Of a stretch of 37,694 bases of DNA, positions 9,677 through 19,713 are shown one piece after another. Under the pieces are notes generated by a model that was not told the DNA's origin, did no database searches, and saw nothing but the letters and a program-made list of their open reading frames with translations. Source of the stretch: Pseudomonas sp. Ga0074129 (lineage in GTDB: Bacteria; Pseudomonadota; Gammaproteobacteria; Pseudomonadales; Pseudomonadaceae); contig LNDO01000048.1 in NCBI GenBank assembly GCA_001465025.1, forward strand, positions 1 through 37,694, given 5' to 3'. Within the stretch, counting starts at the first letter, position 1. The number at the start of each line of letters is the position of its first letter. The position numbers and the translations under genes were made by a program.

Positions 9677-10309
9677 GTGTGGGAACTGGTCAAAGCTGGC
9701 GGCTGGATTATGCTGCCGATCATTCTGTGTTCTATCGCTGCTGCCGGCATCATCGCCGAGCGTTTGTGGACCCTGCGGCCAAGCCGCGTAACACCGCCGA
9801 ATCTGCTCGGGCAGGTGTGGAAGTGGATCAAAGACAAAAAGCTCAATAACCAGAAGCTCAAGGAACTCCGTGCCAGCTCGCCGCTGGGGGAGATTCTCGC
9901 TGCCGGCTTGGCCAACTCCAAGCATGGTCGCGAGATTATGAAGGAGTGCATTCAAGAGGCGGCCGGACGCGTTATTCATGATCTGGAACGCTACCTCAAT
10001 GCTCTGGGCACTATTGCCGGTATCGCGCCGCTGCTTGGTCTGCTCGGCACCGTACTGGGCATGATCGAGATTTTCAGTTCGTTTATGGGCTCAGGCATGG
10101 CCAATGCGGGCTTGCTCGCCAGTGGTATTTCCAAGGCACTGATCACCACGGCCGCAGGTCTGATGGTGGCCATCCCTGCGTTGTTCTTCCACCGTTACTT
10201 GCAGCGCCGTGTTGATGAGTTGGTGATCGGCATGGAGCAGGAAGCGATTCGCCTGGTGGAAGTGGTGCAGGGTGATCGTGACGTCGACATGGGCGAGGAC
10301 AAGGCGTGA
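9677..10309 (+). CDS. exbB: MotA/TolQ/ExbB proton channel protein
   Basis: A 210-residue inner-membrane protein of the TolQ/ExbB family. A first helix lies at about residues 8-30, a cytoplasmic loop follows, and two C-terminal helices contain the conserved GIAPLLGLLGTVLGMIEIF and ITTAAGLMVAIPALFFHRYL stretches. With ExbD it forms a proton-driven motor. No TonB gene is adjacent, so the partner system is not shown here. It starts with GTG at 9677 after AGGGGG; its stop overlaps the GTG of exbD. Confidence 0.9.
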   Translation: MWELVKAGGWIMLPIILCSIAAAGIIAERLWTLRPSRVTPPNLLGQVWKWIKDKKLNNQKLKELRASSPLGEILAAGLANSKHGREIMKECIQEAAGRVIHDLERYLNALGTIAGIAPLLGLLGTVLGMIEIFSSFMGSGMANAGLLASGISKALITTAAGLMVAIPALFFHRYLQRRVDELVIGMEQEAIRLVEVVQGDRDVDMGEDKA

Positions 10310-10734
10310 AATTCCGGCGTAAACCGCGGGAAAACGTCGAGATCAACCTGGCCTCGTTGATCGACGTGGTGTTTATCCTGCTGCTGTTTTTTGTGGTCAC
10401 CACCACCTTTACCCGTGAGACCCAGCTCAAGGTTGATCTGCCGGAGGCTGCCACTGGCACGCCGCCCGAGCAGACCGAACTGAAGCAGTTGGAGATCCTC
10501 ATTGCGGCTGATGGCACCTACTCGCTGAACGCCAAACAGTTGCTGAAAAGTGATCTGGACGGTTTGATGGCTGCATTGCAGAAAGAGTCGGATGGCGATA
10601 GCAGCCTGCCGCTGATCATCAGTGCCGACGCCAAGGCGCAACACCAAGCGGTGATTACTGCCATGGATGCGGCCGGCAAGTTAGGTTTTGCGCACTTGCG
10701 TATGACCACCGTCGAGGCGCAGGCCGCGCCTTGA
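10306..10734 (+). CDS. exbD: ExbD/TolR-family biopolymer transport protein
   Basis: A 142-residue protein with a short basic cytoplasmic N-terminus, a single helix ([18 protein letters not shown], about residues 17-34) containing the conserved proton-carrying Asp, and a periplasmic domain. It forms the ion-conducting complex with the ExbB encoded just upstream; the two genes overlap by 4 bases (GTGA), and both start with GTG. The downstream lpxK follows within 13 bases. Confidence 0.9.
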   Translation: MKFRRKPRENVEINLASLIDVVFILLLFFVVTTTFTRETQLKVDLPEAATGTPPEQTELKQLEILIAADGTYSLNAKQLLKSDLDGLMAALQKESDGDSSLPLIISADAKAQHQAVITAMDAAGKLGFAHLRMTTVEAQAAP

Positions 10735-10747
10735 GGTGTGTTTGCCG

Positions 10748-11749
10748 ATGAGCCTGGCCGAACGCATCACGGCAGCCTGGTACGCCGATCACCCAGCGCT
10801 CGGTTTGCTGCGGCCACTTGAGTGGCTGTACCGCGCGGTGGTACAGCGCAAGCGCGCGCGCTTTCTGGCGGGTGATGGTCGTATCTACCGTGCCCCTGTG
10901 CCGGTGGTGGTGGTCGGTAATATCACCGTCGGCGGCACCGGCAAGACCCCCATGATTCTCTGGATGATCGAGCATTGTCGCCGTCAAGGCCTGCGCGTTG
11001 GCGTGGTTAGCCGTGGTTATGGCGCGCAGCCTCCGCACCTGCCTTGGCGTGTACAGGCGGATCAGCGCGCCGACGTGGCTGGCGACGAGCCCTTACTGAT
11101 CGTGCAGCGCAGCGGTGTGCCGCTTATGATTGACCCTGATCGCAGTCGCGCCGTGGCCGCGTTGCTGGCAGAGCAACCGCTGGACCTGATCCTCAGTGAC
11201 GACGGCCTGCAGCACTACCGCTTGGCCCGTGACCTTGAACTGGTGCTGATTGACGCCGCGCGTGGTTTGGGTAATCGCCATTGCCTGCCAGCTGGCCCGC
11301 TGCGTGAGCCAATCGAGCGTTTGCAAAGTGTCGATGCGCTGCTTTACAACGGCGCCGCCGCTGATCCGCAGGGTGGCTACGGCTTTACCCTGCAGCCGCA
11401 GAACTTGGTCAATTTGCGCAGTGGCGAGGCGCACGCGCTGACGCACTTCCCGCCTGGTCAGGCGCTGCACGCCGTGGCAGGTATTGGCAACCCACAGCGT
11501 TTCTTCAATACCCTCGAAGGGCTACACTGGCGGCCTGTTGCGCATGCCTTTGCTGATCACGCGCCGTACAGCGCCGAGTTGCTTAATTTCAGCCCGGCAC
11601 TGCCGGTGCTGATGACCGAAAAGGATGCGGTCAAGTGCCGAGCCTTTGCGGCTGACGATTGGTGGTACCTAGCGGTAAACGCTGCGCCTTCGGCTGCGTT
11701 TGTCGCCTGGTTTGATCAGCAATTGCAGCGTCTTGTGCCGCGCACCTGA
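10748..11749 (+). CDS. lpxK: Tetraacyldisaccharide 4'-kinase LpxK
   Basis: A 333-residue kinase that phosphorylates the 4' position of the lipid A disaccharide precursor, a late step of the Raetz pathway at the inner membrane. A hydrophobic/amphipathic N-terminus precedes the P-loop [12 protein letters not shown] (about residue 55), and the DDGLQH motif lies near residue 145. The ATG at 10748 gives MSLAERI, the typical N-terminus; an upstream GTG adds only four residues. Confidence 0.93.
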   Translation: MSLAERITAAWYADHPALGLLRPLEWLYRAVVQRKRARFLAGDGRIYRAPVPVVVVGNITVGGTGKTPMILWMIEHCRRQGLRVGVVSRGYGAQPPHLPWRVQADQRADVAGDEPLLIVQRSGVPLMIDPDRSRAVAALLAEQPLDLILSDDGLQHYRLARDLELVLIDAARGLGNRHCLPAGPLREPIERLQSVDALLYNGAAADPQGGYGFTLQPQNLVNLRSGEAHALTHFPPGQALHAVAGIGNPQRFFNTLEGLHWRPVAHAFADHAPYSAELLNFSPALPVLMTEKDAVKCRAFAADDWWYLAVNAAPSAAFVAWFDQQLQRLVPRT

Positions 11750-11811
11750 TTGTTCTGATCACTCGGCCAGCCCCGCTCGCCATTGCAGTTGCTTTCTACC
11801 AAGGACCTCCC

Positions 11812-11997
11812 ATGGACCCGAAACTACTCGATATTCTCGCCTGCCCACTGTGTAAGGGGCCGCTCAAGCTCAGTGCCGACAAAAGCGAGCTGATCTGCAA
11901 AGCCGATGCGTTGGCTTTTCCGGTGCGCGATGGCATCCCGGTAATGCTGGAGAGCGAAGCACGCACCCTCAACGTCGACGAACGCCTGGACAAGTAA
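11812..11997 (+). CDS. Trm112-family protein (YcaR-like)
   Basis: A 61-residue protein with a zinc-ribbon-like start, CPLCKGPL at residues 11-18, and the [11 protein letters not shown] segment of the Trm112/YcaR family. Only one CxxC and a later single Cys are visible, as usual in the proteobacterial forms. Its role in bacteria is poorly defined. It lies between lpxK and kdsB, the same place as in E. coli and other Pseudomonas, and its stop is immediately followed by the kdsB ATG. AAGGAC precedes the ATG. Confidence 0.9.
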   Translation: MDPKLLDILACPLCKGPLKLSADKSELICKADALAFPVRDGIPVMLESEARTLNVDERLDK

Positions 11998-12762
11998 ATG
12001 AGCACTGCTTTTACCGTTGTCATTCCAGCGCGTTTCGCCTCCAGCCGCCTGCCGGGTAAGCCGCTGCAAGACATTGCGGGCAAACCGATGATCCAGCATG
12101 TCTGGGAGCAAGCATGCAAAAGCAGCGCTCAACAGGTTGTGGTGGCGACCGACGATGCGCGCATCGTAGAGGCTTGTCAGGGCTTTGGCGCGCAGGTGCT
12201 GCTGACCCGCGTCGACCATAACTCCGGCACTGATCGTTTGGCTGAAGTGGCCACGGCGCTGGGTTTGGCAGCAGATGCCATTGTGGTCAATGTGCAGGGT
12301 GACGAGCCGCTGATTCCGCCCGCGATCATTGATCAGGTCGCCGCCAACCTGGCCGCTAACCCACAAGCCGCCATCGCCACCCTGGCTGAGCCGATTGAGG
12401 ATGTGCAGGCGCTGTTCAACCCTAATGTGGTCAAGGTGGTCAGTGACAAAACCGGCCTGGCCCTGACTTTCAGCCGTGCGCCGCTGGCCTGGGCGCGGGA
12501 TGCCTTCGCCAGCAGTCGTGACGAGTTGCCAGCTGGCGTGCCGTATCGTCGGCACATCGGCATCTACGCCTACCGTGCGCAGTTTCTGCATGACTTCGTT
12601 AGCTGGGGCCCTTGCTGGCTGGAAGACACCGAATGCCTGGAGCAGCTGCGCGCGCTCTGGCACGGCGTGCGTATCCATGTTGCCGATGCATTGGAGGCAC
12701 CGCCTGCTGGCGTTGATACACCGGAAGACCTGGCGCGGGTTCGTCGCCTGCTGGGGGCCTGA
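11998..12762 (+). CDS. kdsB: CMP-Kdo synthetase KdsB
   Basis: A 254-residue nucleotidyltransferase that activates Kdo with CTP for lipopolysaccharide inner-core synthesis. It has the N-terminal [15 protein letters not shown] motif at about residues 8-22, then ATDDARI and VNVQGDEPL for nucleotide and metal binding. Length is standard. It starts immediately after the preceding stop (TAAATG) and ends overlapping the next gene (TGATG). Confidence 0.95.
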   Translation: MSTAFTVVIPARFASSRLPGKPLQDIAGKPMIQHVWEQACKSSAQQVVVATDDARIVEACQGFGAQVLLTRVDHNSGTDRLAEVATALGLAADAIVVNVQGDEPLIPPAIIDQVAANLAANPQAAIATLAEPIEDVQALFNPNVVKVVSDKTGLALTFSRAPLAWARDAFASSRDELPAGVPYRRHIGIYAYRAQFLHDFVSWGPCWLEDTECLEQLRALWHGVRIHVADALEAPPAGVDTPEDLARVRRLLGA

Positions 12763-13226
12763 TGCGCGTTTTGTTTGTCTGCCTGGGCAACATCTGCCGT
12801 TCGCCAACAGCTGAGGGTGTTTTACGCCACAAGCTGCGTGAAGCCGGACTGCAAGCGCGCGTCGAGGTCGACTCGGCTGGCACTGGCGACTGGCATGTGG
12901 GCAAGGCTGCGGATCTGCGCACGCGTCAAGCCGCGCAGCAGCGTGGTTATGACCTCTCGGCATTGCGCGGTCGGCAGGTTCAGGCGGCAGATTTCAATGC
13001 CTTTGACCTGATTCTGGCCATGGACAACAGTAACCTGCGTGATTTGCAGCAACTGCGCCCGGGCAATGCCACGGCTGAGTTGGATCTGTTTTTGCGGCGT
13101 TATCAGCTGCAACTCGATGAGGTGCCTGACCCTTATTACGGCGGCGCAGACGGTTTTGAGCAGGTGCTAGACCTGATCGAGCAGGCTTGCGAAGGCTTGC
13201 TACGTGAAATCAAGGGGCAGCTATGA
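12762..13226 (+). CDS. Low-molecular-weight protein-tyrosine phosphatase
   Basis: A 154-residue LMW-PTP. The P-loop CLGNICRS begins at Cys7 with Arg13 completing CX5R, and the general-acid Asp lies in DPYYGG near residue 123. The enzyme removes phosphate from protein tyrosines; in proteobacteria relatives often regulate polysaccharide export, but no kinase or export gene is nearby, so the substrate is unknown. It overlaps kdsB by one base and murB by four. Confidence 0.9.
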   Translation: MRVLFVCLGNICRSPTAEGVLRHKLREAGLQARVEVDSAGTGDWHVGKAADLRTRQAAQQRGYDLSALRGRQVQAADFNAFDLILAMDNSNLRDLQQLRPGNATAELDLFLRRYQLQLDEVPDPYYGGADGFEQVLDLIEQACEGLLREIKGQL

Positions 13227-14242
13227 GCCTGCAGGTGCGTACTCAGGTATCGCTAAAGCCGTACAACAGTTTTGCCGTTGAGGCGCAGGCCAGTCATTTT
13301 GCCGAGGCGCAAAACGACCAGCAGGTGCGTGAAGCGCTGGCCTATGCTCAGGCGCAACAACTGCCTGTGCTGGTGCTGGGCGGCGGCAGCAATCTGCTGC
13401 TCACGGCCGATGTGCAGGCGTTGGTATTGCGTATGGGCAGTCGCGGTATCCGCCTGCTCAGCGATGACGGCGAGCATGTGGTGATCGAGGCGGAAGCGGG
13501 CGAGCCCTGGCATCCCTTCGTGCTGTGGACGCTGGCGCAAGGGCTTGCCGGTCTGGAAAATCTTAGTCTGATCCCTGGCACTGTGGGCGCTGCACCGGTG
13601 CAGAACATCGGTGCCTACGGTGTTGAGCTTAAGGATGTGTTTGTTGGCCTGACCGCTTTGGACCGCCGGACTGGAGAGCTGCACGAACTCACGCTGCACG
13701 ATTGCGACTTCGCTTACCGCGATAGTCTGTTCAAGCGTGAAAATGGCCATTGGCTGATTTTGCGGGTGCGCTTTGCGCTTAGCCGCAAGGCCACGTTGCA
13801 CCTGGATTACGGCCCGGTGCGCCAATGGCTGACGGAGCAAGGCATTGCGGCTCCCACGGCGCTGAACGTCAGTCAGGCCATCTGCGCCATTCGTAGCGAA
13901 AAGCTGCCCGATCCTGCTGTGTTGGGGAATGCGGGGAGTTTCTTCAAAAATCCGTTGGTGTCGGCTGAGCAGGCGCAACGCTTGCGCATTGAACATGCTG
14001 ACTTGGTGGCTTATCCGCAGGCCAATGGTGAGGTCAAGCTGGCGGCTGGTTGGCTGATTGAGCGGGCTGGCTGGAAGGGTTTTCGTGAAGGCGATGCGGG
14101 TGTGCATCGTTTGCAGGCGCTGGTGCTGGTTAATTACGGCTCTGCTACGGGGAGCCAGTTATTGGCGCTGGCGCAACGTATTCAAGCAGATATCAAGCAG
14201 CGTTTTGCGGTTGATTTAGAGATCGAGCCAAACCTGCTTTAA
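13223..14242 (+). CDS. murB: UDP-N-acetylenolpyruvoylglucosamine reductase MurB
   Basis: A 339-residue FAD enzyme that reduces UDP-GlcNAc-enolpyruvate to UDP-MurNAc with NADPH in peptidoglycan precursor synthesis. The FAD-binding LGGGSNLLL is near residue 52, IPGTVGAAPVQNIGAYG near 115 and the catalytic Ser in GNAGSFFKNP near 238. It overlaps the phosphatase gene by 4 bases (ATGA) and is the last gene of the rightward run beginning near comEC or exbB. Confidence 0.95.
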   Translation: MSLQVRTQVSLKPYNSFAVEAQASHFAEAQNDQQVREALAYAQAQQLPVLVLGGGSNLLLTADVQALVLRMGSRGIRLLSDDGEHVVIEAEAGEPWHPFVLWTLAQGLAGLENLSLIPGTVGAAPVQNIGAYGVELKDVFVGLTALDRRTGELHELTLHDCDFAYRDSLFKRENGHWLILRVRFALSRKATLHLDYGPVRQWLTEQGIAAPTALNVSQAICAIRSEKLPDPAVLGNAGSFFKNPLVSAEQAQRLRIEHADLVAYPQANGEVKLAAGWLIERAGWKGFREGDAGVHRLQALVLVNYGSATGSQLLALAQRIQADIKQRFAVDLEIEPNLL

Positions 14243-14301
14243 ACACGCTGCCGCTAGTAATAAACAGCGGATTGACCGCGTTTTTAAACGACCATAAACG
14301 C

Positions 14302-14331
14302 AAAAGGGGATGCCGAAGCATCCCCTTTTTT
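14302..14331. terminator. Bidirectional terminator between murB and rne
   Basis: AAAAGGGGATGC and GCATCCCCTTTT pair perfectly around a CGAA tetraloop, with A/T runs on each side. It lies between the convergent ends of murB and rne. Confidence 0.92.
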
Positions 14332-14344
14332 ATGGCGAGGCGAA

Positions 14345-17300
14345 TCAGGCTTGTGGCTTGACTGCTTCTGCTTCGTGCTGCGGTGCTTCAGTTTCAGTTT
14401 CAGTTTCAGTAAACAGTGAGCTTTGCGGCTCAGGGCTTACTTCGGCTTCTGCTGGCGCGGCATCAGCTTTCGCTTCGGCTGCGTCAGTCTCGGCAGGTTC
14501 CTGGGCTGCAGTTTCAGCCACAGCTTCGGCTACAGGCTCTGCAATCACCGGTTCAGCAGCCTCAACGGGTGCGGCAGCGGCGGGTGCTTCAGCAGCTTCA
14601 CGGGCCAGGCGTTCGGCTTCACGCTGACGACGACGCACTTCGCGCGGATCGTTCGGCGCGCGACCGTTGCTGCTAACGGCGACTGCTGGTGCAGCGTCGG
14701 CAGCTGCAACTTCAGCCACTACGGCTTCGGCAACCGGCTCGGCAGCAGCGACCACTGCGGCTTCTTCAACAAACTCTGCGACAGAGGCTGGCGCCTCTAC
14801 TGCAGCAGGTGCTGGTGCAGCTTCGGCGGCAAATACAGGCGCTTCACTGGCTTCGACAACCGGGCTGCTTACCGCTTCTACAGCAACAGCTTCAGCGGCG
14901 GTTTCAACAACTGCTGATGGCGCTTCAGTGGCAGCGACTTCACGTGGTTGCTCTTGCTCGGCAACTGCCGGTGCTACTTCAGCGGCCGTTTGCACGGCTT
15001 CTTCTGCGCCAGTGATAACGGCGGCAGTGACTGCTGCTGCAACGACTGCGTTATTGGCATCGACTGGGGCTTCTGCGGTTTCTTCGCTGCCTTCAATCGG
15101 ATTACCGTTGGCATCGCTCTGACGCTCACGGCGATTGCTGCGGCGACGCTGGCCACGCGAGCGGCGACGTGGACGGTCACCACCTTCGCTGCCTTCCTGT
15201 TCATCGTCCTGCAGGGCTTCTTCAGTGTTCAGCGCCTCTTCATCGCCGGCCACAGCGGCCTGTTCGGCACGTGGTTGGCGCTCTTCACGCGGTGCGCGCG
15301 GCTGACGCGGTTCGCGTTGCGGGCGCTCAGCGCGTGCTTCTTCGCTAACGGTTGCGCTATCACCTGGCGCGGCATCCAGCGGCTCACGCAGTTCGCGTGG
15401 CTGGCGCTCTTCGCGTGGCTTACGGTCACGTGGCTGGCGCTCTTCACGCGGTGGACGCGATTGGCGCACTTCCTGCGGCTCGCGAACTTCTACGACGTCA
15501 CGCGGGCTGCGTTCTTCACGTGGCGCACGTTCCTCGCGCGGTGCGCGCTCCTCACGTGGTGCACGCTCTTCGCGGGCCACGCGTGGCTGGCGTTCTTCAC
15601 GCGGTGCACGTTCTTCACGTGGGCCACGCTCCTCACGAGGTGCGCGGTCTTCGCGCGGTTTGCGCTCTTCACTGCGACCACCACGGTTGCGATTTTGCTG
15701 ACGACCGTTGCGGCGGTCATCGCTGCGCTGCGGGCGCTCGCTGGTTTTCTGCTCGACAACGGCAGGCTTTTCTTCTTCCTTGCTGGCGAACAGGCTGACC
15801 AGTGATTTCACCAGGCCTTTGAACAGGCTGGGTTCGGCAGCAGCTACTGGCTGCGCAGCAACGCTTTCAACCGGTGTTGGCGCGGTGCGCTGTGGCGCGG
15901 TCTTGATCGCGGCTTCCTGGCGAACCAGGGTGCGCGTGGCGGCGGCCTGTTTTTCTTCTTCCACTTCAATGGTCGCCATTTCATAGCTGGATTGAATGGA
16001 TTGGGCTTCCGGGCTGTCGTCACGGATGCGCGTTACTTCGAAGTGCGGTGTTTCCAGATGGTCATTCGGAATGATCACGATGCGTGCACGAGTACGCAGC
16101 TCGGTTTTGGTGATCGAGTTGCGTTTTTCGTTGAGCAGGAAGGCGGCAACTGGAATTGGCACTTGCGCGCGTACTTCGGCGGTGCGGTCTTTCAGGGCTT
16201 CTTCTTCAATCAGGCGCAGGATCGCCAGCGACAACGACTCGACATCACGAATGATGCCCTGGCCGTTGCAACGTGGGCAGACGATACCGCTGCTTTCGCC
16301 CAGGGATGGACGCAGGCGCTGACGCGACATTTCCAGCAGGCCAAAGCGCGAGATGCGCCCGACTTGCACGCGTGCACGGTCTGCTTCCAGGCTTTCGCGG
16401 ACTTTTTCTTCAACAGCGCGTTGGTTCTTCGCTGGCGTCATGTCGATGAAATCGATCACGATCAGGCCGCCGATATCACGCAGACGCAACTGGCGGGCGA
16501 TTTCTTCAGCCGCTTCCAAGTTGGTCTGCAGGGCGGTTTCTTCGATGTCGCTGCCTTTGGTCGCACGCGCCGAGTTGATGTCGATGGACACCAGGGCTTC
16601 GGTCGGGTCGATGACGATGGAGCCACCGGACGGCAGTTTCACTTCGCGCTGGAAGGCAGTTTCGATCTGGCTTTCGATCTGGAAACGGTTGAACAACGGC
16701 ACGCTGTCTTCATACAGCTTGATCTTGCTGGCGTACTGCGGCATCACCTGGTTGATGAAACTCAGGGCTTCCTGCTGCGCTTCGATGCTGTCGACCAGCA
16801 CTTCGCCGATGTCCTGGCGCAGGTAGTCACGGATGGCGCGGATGATGACGTTGCTTTCCTGATAAATCAGGAAGGGTGCGGCGCGGTCCAGTGAAGCTTC
16901 TTTGATCGCGGTCCAGAGTTGCAGCAGGTAATCCAAGTCCCACTGCATTTCTTCGCTGGAGCGGCCTAGGCCGGCGGTGCGCACGATCAAGCCCATGTCG
17001 CTTGGCGCAACCAGGCCATTCAGCGCTTCACGCAGTTCATTACGCTCTTCGCCTTCGATACGGCGTGAGATGCCACCGGCGCGCGGGTTATTTGGCATCA
17101 GCACCAAATAACGACCGGCGAGGCTGATAAAGGTGGTGAGGGCTGCGCCTTTGTTGCCGCGCTCTTCTTTCTCGACCTGAACGATGACTTCCTGGCCTTC
17201 CTTGAGCACGTCTTTGATATTGACGCGGCCTTCTGGAGCCTTGCTGAAGTATTCGCGGGAGATTTCTTTGAGCGGGAGAAAACCATGGCGCTCTGAGCCG

Positions 17301-17479
17301 AAGTCAACGAAAGCGGCTTCGAGGCTTGGTTCTACGCGGGTGATTTTCCCTTTATAGATGTTGGATTTTTTCTGCTCACGGGCGCCGGACTCGATGTCCA
17401 GGTCGTAGAGTTTCTGCCCATCTACTAGGGCAACACGCAACTCTTCGGGTTGAGTTGCGTTAATCAGCATTCTTTTCAT
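14345..17479 (-). CDS. rne: Ribonuclease E
   Basis: A 1044-residue endoribonuclease, core of the RNA degradosome and of rRNA/tRNA processing. The N-terminal half has the S1 domain (about residues 35-120), the 5'-sensor region, the DNase I-like catalytic part with the two metal-binding Asp in [13 protein letters not shown] and VIDFIDM (about residues 300 and 345), and the Zn-link CPRCNGQG near 404. The C-terminal half is disordered: an Arg/Glu-rich stretch with many REER-type repeats (DNA about 15280-15700), a basic [15 protein letters not shown] patch, then a long Ala/Glu/Val-rich tail ending in [12 protein letters not shown]. The start [10 protein letters not shown] at 17479 is the conserved one; a longer upstream ATG is not. 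It has a long leader from a strong promoter (see below), which fits known autoregulation of rne in other bacteria. Confidence 0.96.
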   Translation of the reverse strand: MKRMLINATQPEELRVALVDGQKLYDLDIESGAREQKKSNIYKGKITRVEPSLEAAFVDFGSERHGFLPLKEISREYFSKAPEGRVNIKDVLKEGQEVIVQVEKEERGNKGAALTTFISLAGRYLVLMPNNPRAGGISRRIEGEERNELREALNGLVAPSDMGLIVRTAGLGRSSEEMQWDLDYLLQLWTAIKEASLDRAAPFLIYQESNVIIRAIRDYLRQDIGEVLVDSIEAQQEALSFINQVMPQYASKIKLYEDSVPLFNRFQIESQIETAFQREVKLPSGGSIVIDPTEALVSIDINSARATKGSDIEETALQTNLEAAEEIARQLRLRDIGGLIVIDFIDMTPAKNQRAVEEKVRESLEADRARVQVGRISRFGLLEMSRQRLRPSLGESSGIVCPRCNGQGIIRDVESLSLAILRLIEEEALKDRTAEVRAQVPIPVAAFLLNEKRNSITKTELRTRARIVIIPNDHLETPHFEVTRIRDDSPEAQSIQSSYEMATIEVEEEKQAAATRTLVRQEAAIKTAPQRTAPTPVESVAAQPVAAAEPSLFKGLVKSLVSLFASKEEEKPAVVEQKTSERPQRSDDRRNGRQQNRNRGGRSEERKPREDRAPREERGPREERAPREERQPRVAREERAPREERAPREERAPREERSPRDVVEVREPQEVRQSRPPREERQPRDRKPREERQPRELREPLDAAPGDSATVSEEARAERPQREPRQPRAPREERQPRAEQAAVAGDEEALNTEEALQDDEQEGSEGGDRPRRRSRGQRRRSNRRERQSDANGNPIEGSEETAEAPVDANNAVVAAAVTAAVITGAEEAVQTAAEVAPAVAEQEQPREVAATEAPSAVVETAAEAVAVEAVSSPVVEASEAPVFAAEAAPAPAAVEAPASVAEFVEEAAVVAAAEPVAEAVVAEVAAADAAPAVAVSSNGRAPNDPREVRRRQREAERLAREAAEAPAAAAPVEAAEPVIAEPVAEAVAETAAQEPAETDAAEAKADAAPAEAEVSPEPQSSLFTETETETEAPQHEAEAVKPQA

Positions 17480-18056
17480 GTAGTACCGTCGGTTTCCGGT
17501 GCTGGCGGAAGCGGCGTTCGGCACACACGACTTCAGGGTCGGTGTCAGGTGCGTCAGGAACGGTCGTAAAGCGTTCCAGTGTCTAGCGGCGATCAGCCAA
17601 TTGTGCTGGACCGCGACGGACGTCTCCTGCTCGCTGTGATAACAGAAAGCACTAAGTCAGGAGGAGGAATCAGCTGTCGGTAGCGGACGAGATAAAGCGT
17701 CTTGGTAAAGCGAGCTGCTACGCGGACCAACAGTTGTACATCTCCACCCTACACGTATCGCTGAAACTCGGGTGCCGCTCGCGAAAATCCGCAGCGGGTT
17801 AACTATTAACGCAACTGTCCAGAGGGGCAGGTTGCGCATCATGGCTTAAAGGCTTTATTTCCGAGTTATTCTCAGCCTTGCAGGCTTTCATTCGTTGAAT
17901 AACCCGTCGGACGGCCTCACGTCCCGAATGGATTGCGTTGGTTGGGGATGGCAGTTTTGGCGATCATCCGCTAACCAGGCCGCTTTTGGCGGCTTTGCGA
18001 CTATAGCAGCAATGATTAAGTGCTTCAATTCCATAAAAAATTGTTATGATTGCGCG
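17480..18056. other. Divergent intergenic region with long rne leader
   Basis: These 577 bases separate rne and rluC. Most are the predicted rne 5' untranslated region, about 514 nt if transcription starts near 17993. I see no convincing gene in it. There is no strong Shine-Dalgarno sequence right before the rne ATG. In E. coli the rne leader (about 360 nt) mediates feedback by RNase E; the same role here is inferred from position and length. Confidence 0.6.
18000..18028 (-). promoter_or_regulatory. Sigma-70 promoter for rne
   Basis: Read on the minus strand, TTGAAG (18028-18023) and TATAGT (18005-18000) are separated by exactly 17 bases. The start is expected near 17993. This is the best promoter match in the gap. 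Confidence 0.75.
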
Positions 18057-19010
18057 ATGACTAATCCTTCCCCTCCAACCTCCGGCGTTCAGCTGCTCGA
18101 GGTTGCGCCGGAACTTGCCGGCCAACGCATTGATAACTTTCTGCGCACCCAGCTCAAAGGTGTGCCCAAGACTCTGATTTACCGGATTTTGCGTAAAGGC
18201 GAAGTGCGCGTAAACAAAGGTCGGATCAAGCCCGAGTATAAATTGCAGGCTGGCGACATTATTCGTGTGCCACCACTGCGTTTGGCTGAGCGCGATGAGC
18301 CTGAGCCACTGGCGCAGGGTCTTCTGCAGCGTCTCGAGGCTGCAATCGTCTACGAAGACAAGGCGCTGATCGTGCTCAACAAGCCTGCGGGTATTGCCGT
18401 GCATGGTGGTAGCGGTCTGAATTACGGGGTGATTGAAGCCTTCCGTCAGTTGCGTCCAGATGCAAAAGACCTGGAGCTGGTGCATCGCCTGGATCGTGAT
18501 ACTTCCGGTCTGTTGATGATTGCCAAGAAGCGCAGCATGTTGCGTCACCTACATGAAGCCTTGCGTGGTGATGGTGTAGATAAGCGCTATATGGCGCTGG
18601 TTCGCGGGCATTGGGCGACTGCCAAGAAGCAAGTTAATGCGCCGCTACTGAAGAGTAATCTGCGTTCGGGTGAGCGCATGGTTGAGGTCAATCCTGAAGG
18701 TAAGGAGGCGCTGACCATCTTCCGTGTGCTGCGTCGCTTCGGTGAGTTCGCAACCTTGGTCGAGGCCAAGCCGGTGACCGGTCGTACCCATCAGATTCGT
18801 GTGCATGCGCAGCATGCCGGTCACTGCATTGCCGGTGACAGTAAGTACGGCGATGACGATTTCACCAAGGAAATTCGCGATTTAGGCGGCAAGCGTCTGT
18901 TTCTTCATGCTTATGAGTTAGTCGTGCCGCTGCCCGAGGGTGGGCAGCTCAAGCTTGAGGCTCCGGTCGATGAGGTGTGGGCGCGGACTATGGAGCGTCT
19001 TGGTGCGTGA
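18057..19010 (+). CDS. rluC: 23S rRNA pseudouridine synthase RluC
   Basis: A 317-residue RsuA/RluA-family synthase expected to convert U955, U2504 and U2580 of 23S rRNA (E. coli numbering) to pseudouridine. An S4 RNA-binding domain lies at about residues 17-75 ([10 protein letters not shown] and [16 protein letters not shown]). The catalytic motif [11 protein letters not shown] with its essential Asp is near 142-152, and the GRTHQIRVH motif near 242. The ATG at 18057 has no clear ribosome site; TATGAT at 18045-18050 could be a -10 that would make the mRNA nearly leaderless. Divergence from rne is the E. coli arrangement too. Confidence 0.94.
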   Translation: MTNPSPPTSGVQLLEVAPELAGQRIDNFLRTQLKGVPKTLIYRILRKGEVRVNKGRIKPEYKLQAGDIIRVPPLRLAERDEPEPLAQGLLQRLEAAIVYEDKALIVLNKPAGIAVHGGSGLNYGVIEAFRQLRPDAKDLELVHRLDRDTSGLLMIAKKRSMLRHLHEALRGDGVDKRYMALVRGHWATAKKQVNAPLLKSNLRSGERMVEVNPEGKEALTIFRVLRRFGEFATLVEAKPVTGRTHQIRVHAQHAGHCIAGDSKYGDDDFTKEIRDLGGKRLFLHAYELVVPLPEGGQLKLEAPVDEVWARTMERLGA

Positions 19011-19713
19011 CTGTCCGGAGCTTGGCTACCAACTGCTGATCTTTGATTGGGACGGCACGCTGGTTGATTCTATTGGTCGGATTGTCATGGCCATGCATCT
19101 TGCTGCGGATGCGTGCGAATTGCCTCGCTGCACGGACGAGCAAGTGCGCGGCATTATTGGCCTGGGGTTGCCTGAGGCCATTCGCAGTTTGTACCCGCAT
19201 TTAGATGATGTCGATCTTGCCAAGCGTCTGCGTCAAAGTTACAGCGACAACTATCTGATGCTGGAGGCTGAGCCTTCTGCCTTGTTTCGGGGTGTGGCAG
19301 AAGGCTTGGCGTCGTTTCGTGCGCAAGGTTATCGTCTGGCGGTGGCTACGGGCAAAGGCCGGCATGGTTTGCAGCGGGTTTTAGCGGATCGTGGTTGGCT
19401 TGATTACTTCGATTACAGCCGCTGCGCCGATGAAACGGCCAGCAAGCCTGACCCGTTAATGTTGCACGAAATTCTGGCGCAGAGTGGTGTTGCTGCAAAT
19501 CGAGCCCTTATGGTTGGAGATTCCTCCTTCGATTTGTTGATGGCGCAGCGTGCTGGAATGGATTGTGTGGCGGTGGGCTATGGCGCGCAGCCGTTGCAGG
19601 CGCTGCGTAAGTGTCAGCCAACGCTGGCCATTGAATGTTTTACCGAGTTGCATGCCTGGCTAGACGGGCGTGCGTCTAATCAGTCAGTTGGGGTGGTATT
19701 GCATGACAGATGA
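19003..19713 (+). CDS. HAD-superfamily hydrolase (phosphoglycolate phosphatase-like)
   Basis: A 236-residue HAD phosphatase. Motif I is [10 protein letters not shown] near residue 12, motif II is [10 protein letters not shown], the Lys is in SKPDPLML and motif IV is [12 protein letters not shown]. The cap is helical, of the Gph/PGP type. The substrate is unknown. The GTG at 19003 is the likely start because GGAG lies about 8 bases before it; it overlaps the end of rluC by 8 bases, and the gene end overlaps the peptidase start by 11 bases, so the three are cotranscribed. A TTG three bases earlier is an alternative. Confidence 0.85.
   Translation: MRDCPELGYQLLIFDWDGTLVDSIGRIVMAMHLAADACELPRCTDEQVRGIIGLGLPEAIRSLYPHLDDVDLAKRLRQSYSDNYLMLEAEPSALFRGVAEGLASFRAQGYRLAVATGKGRHGLQRVLADRGWLDYFDYSRCADETASKPDPLMLHEILAQSGVAANRALMVGDSSFDLLMAQRAGMDCVAVGYGAQPLQALRKCQPTLAIECFTELHAWLDGRASNQSVGVVLHDR

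Noticed and set aside
14423-15805. Several long rightward reading frames opposite the 3' half of rne
   Set aside because: They arise from the low-complexity Ala/Glu/Arg codons of RNase E on the other strand; compositions are repetitive and no ribosome sites or domains are seen.
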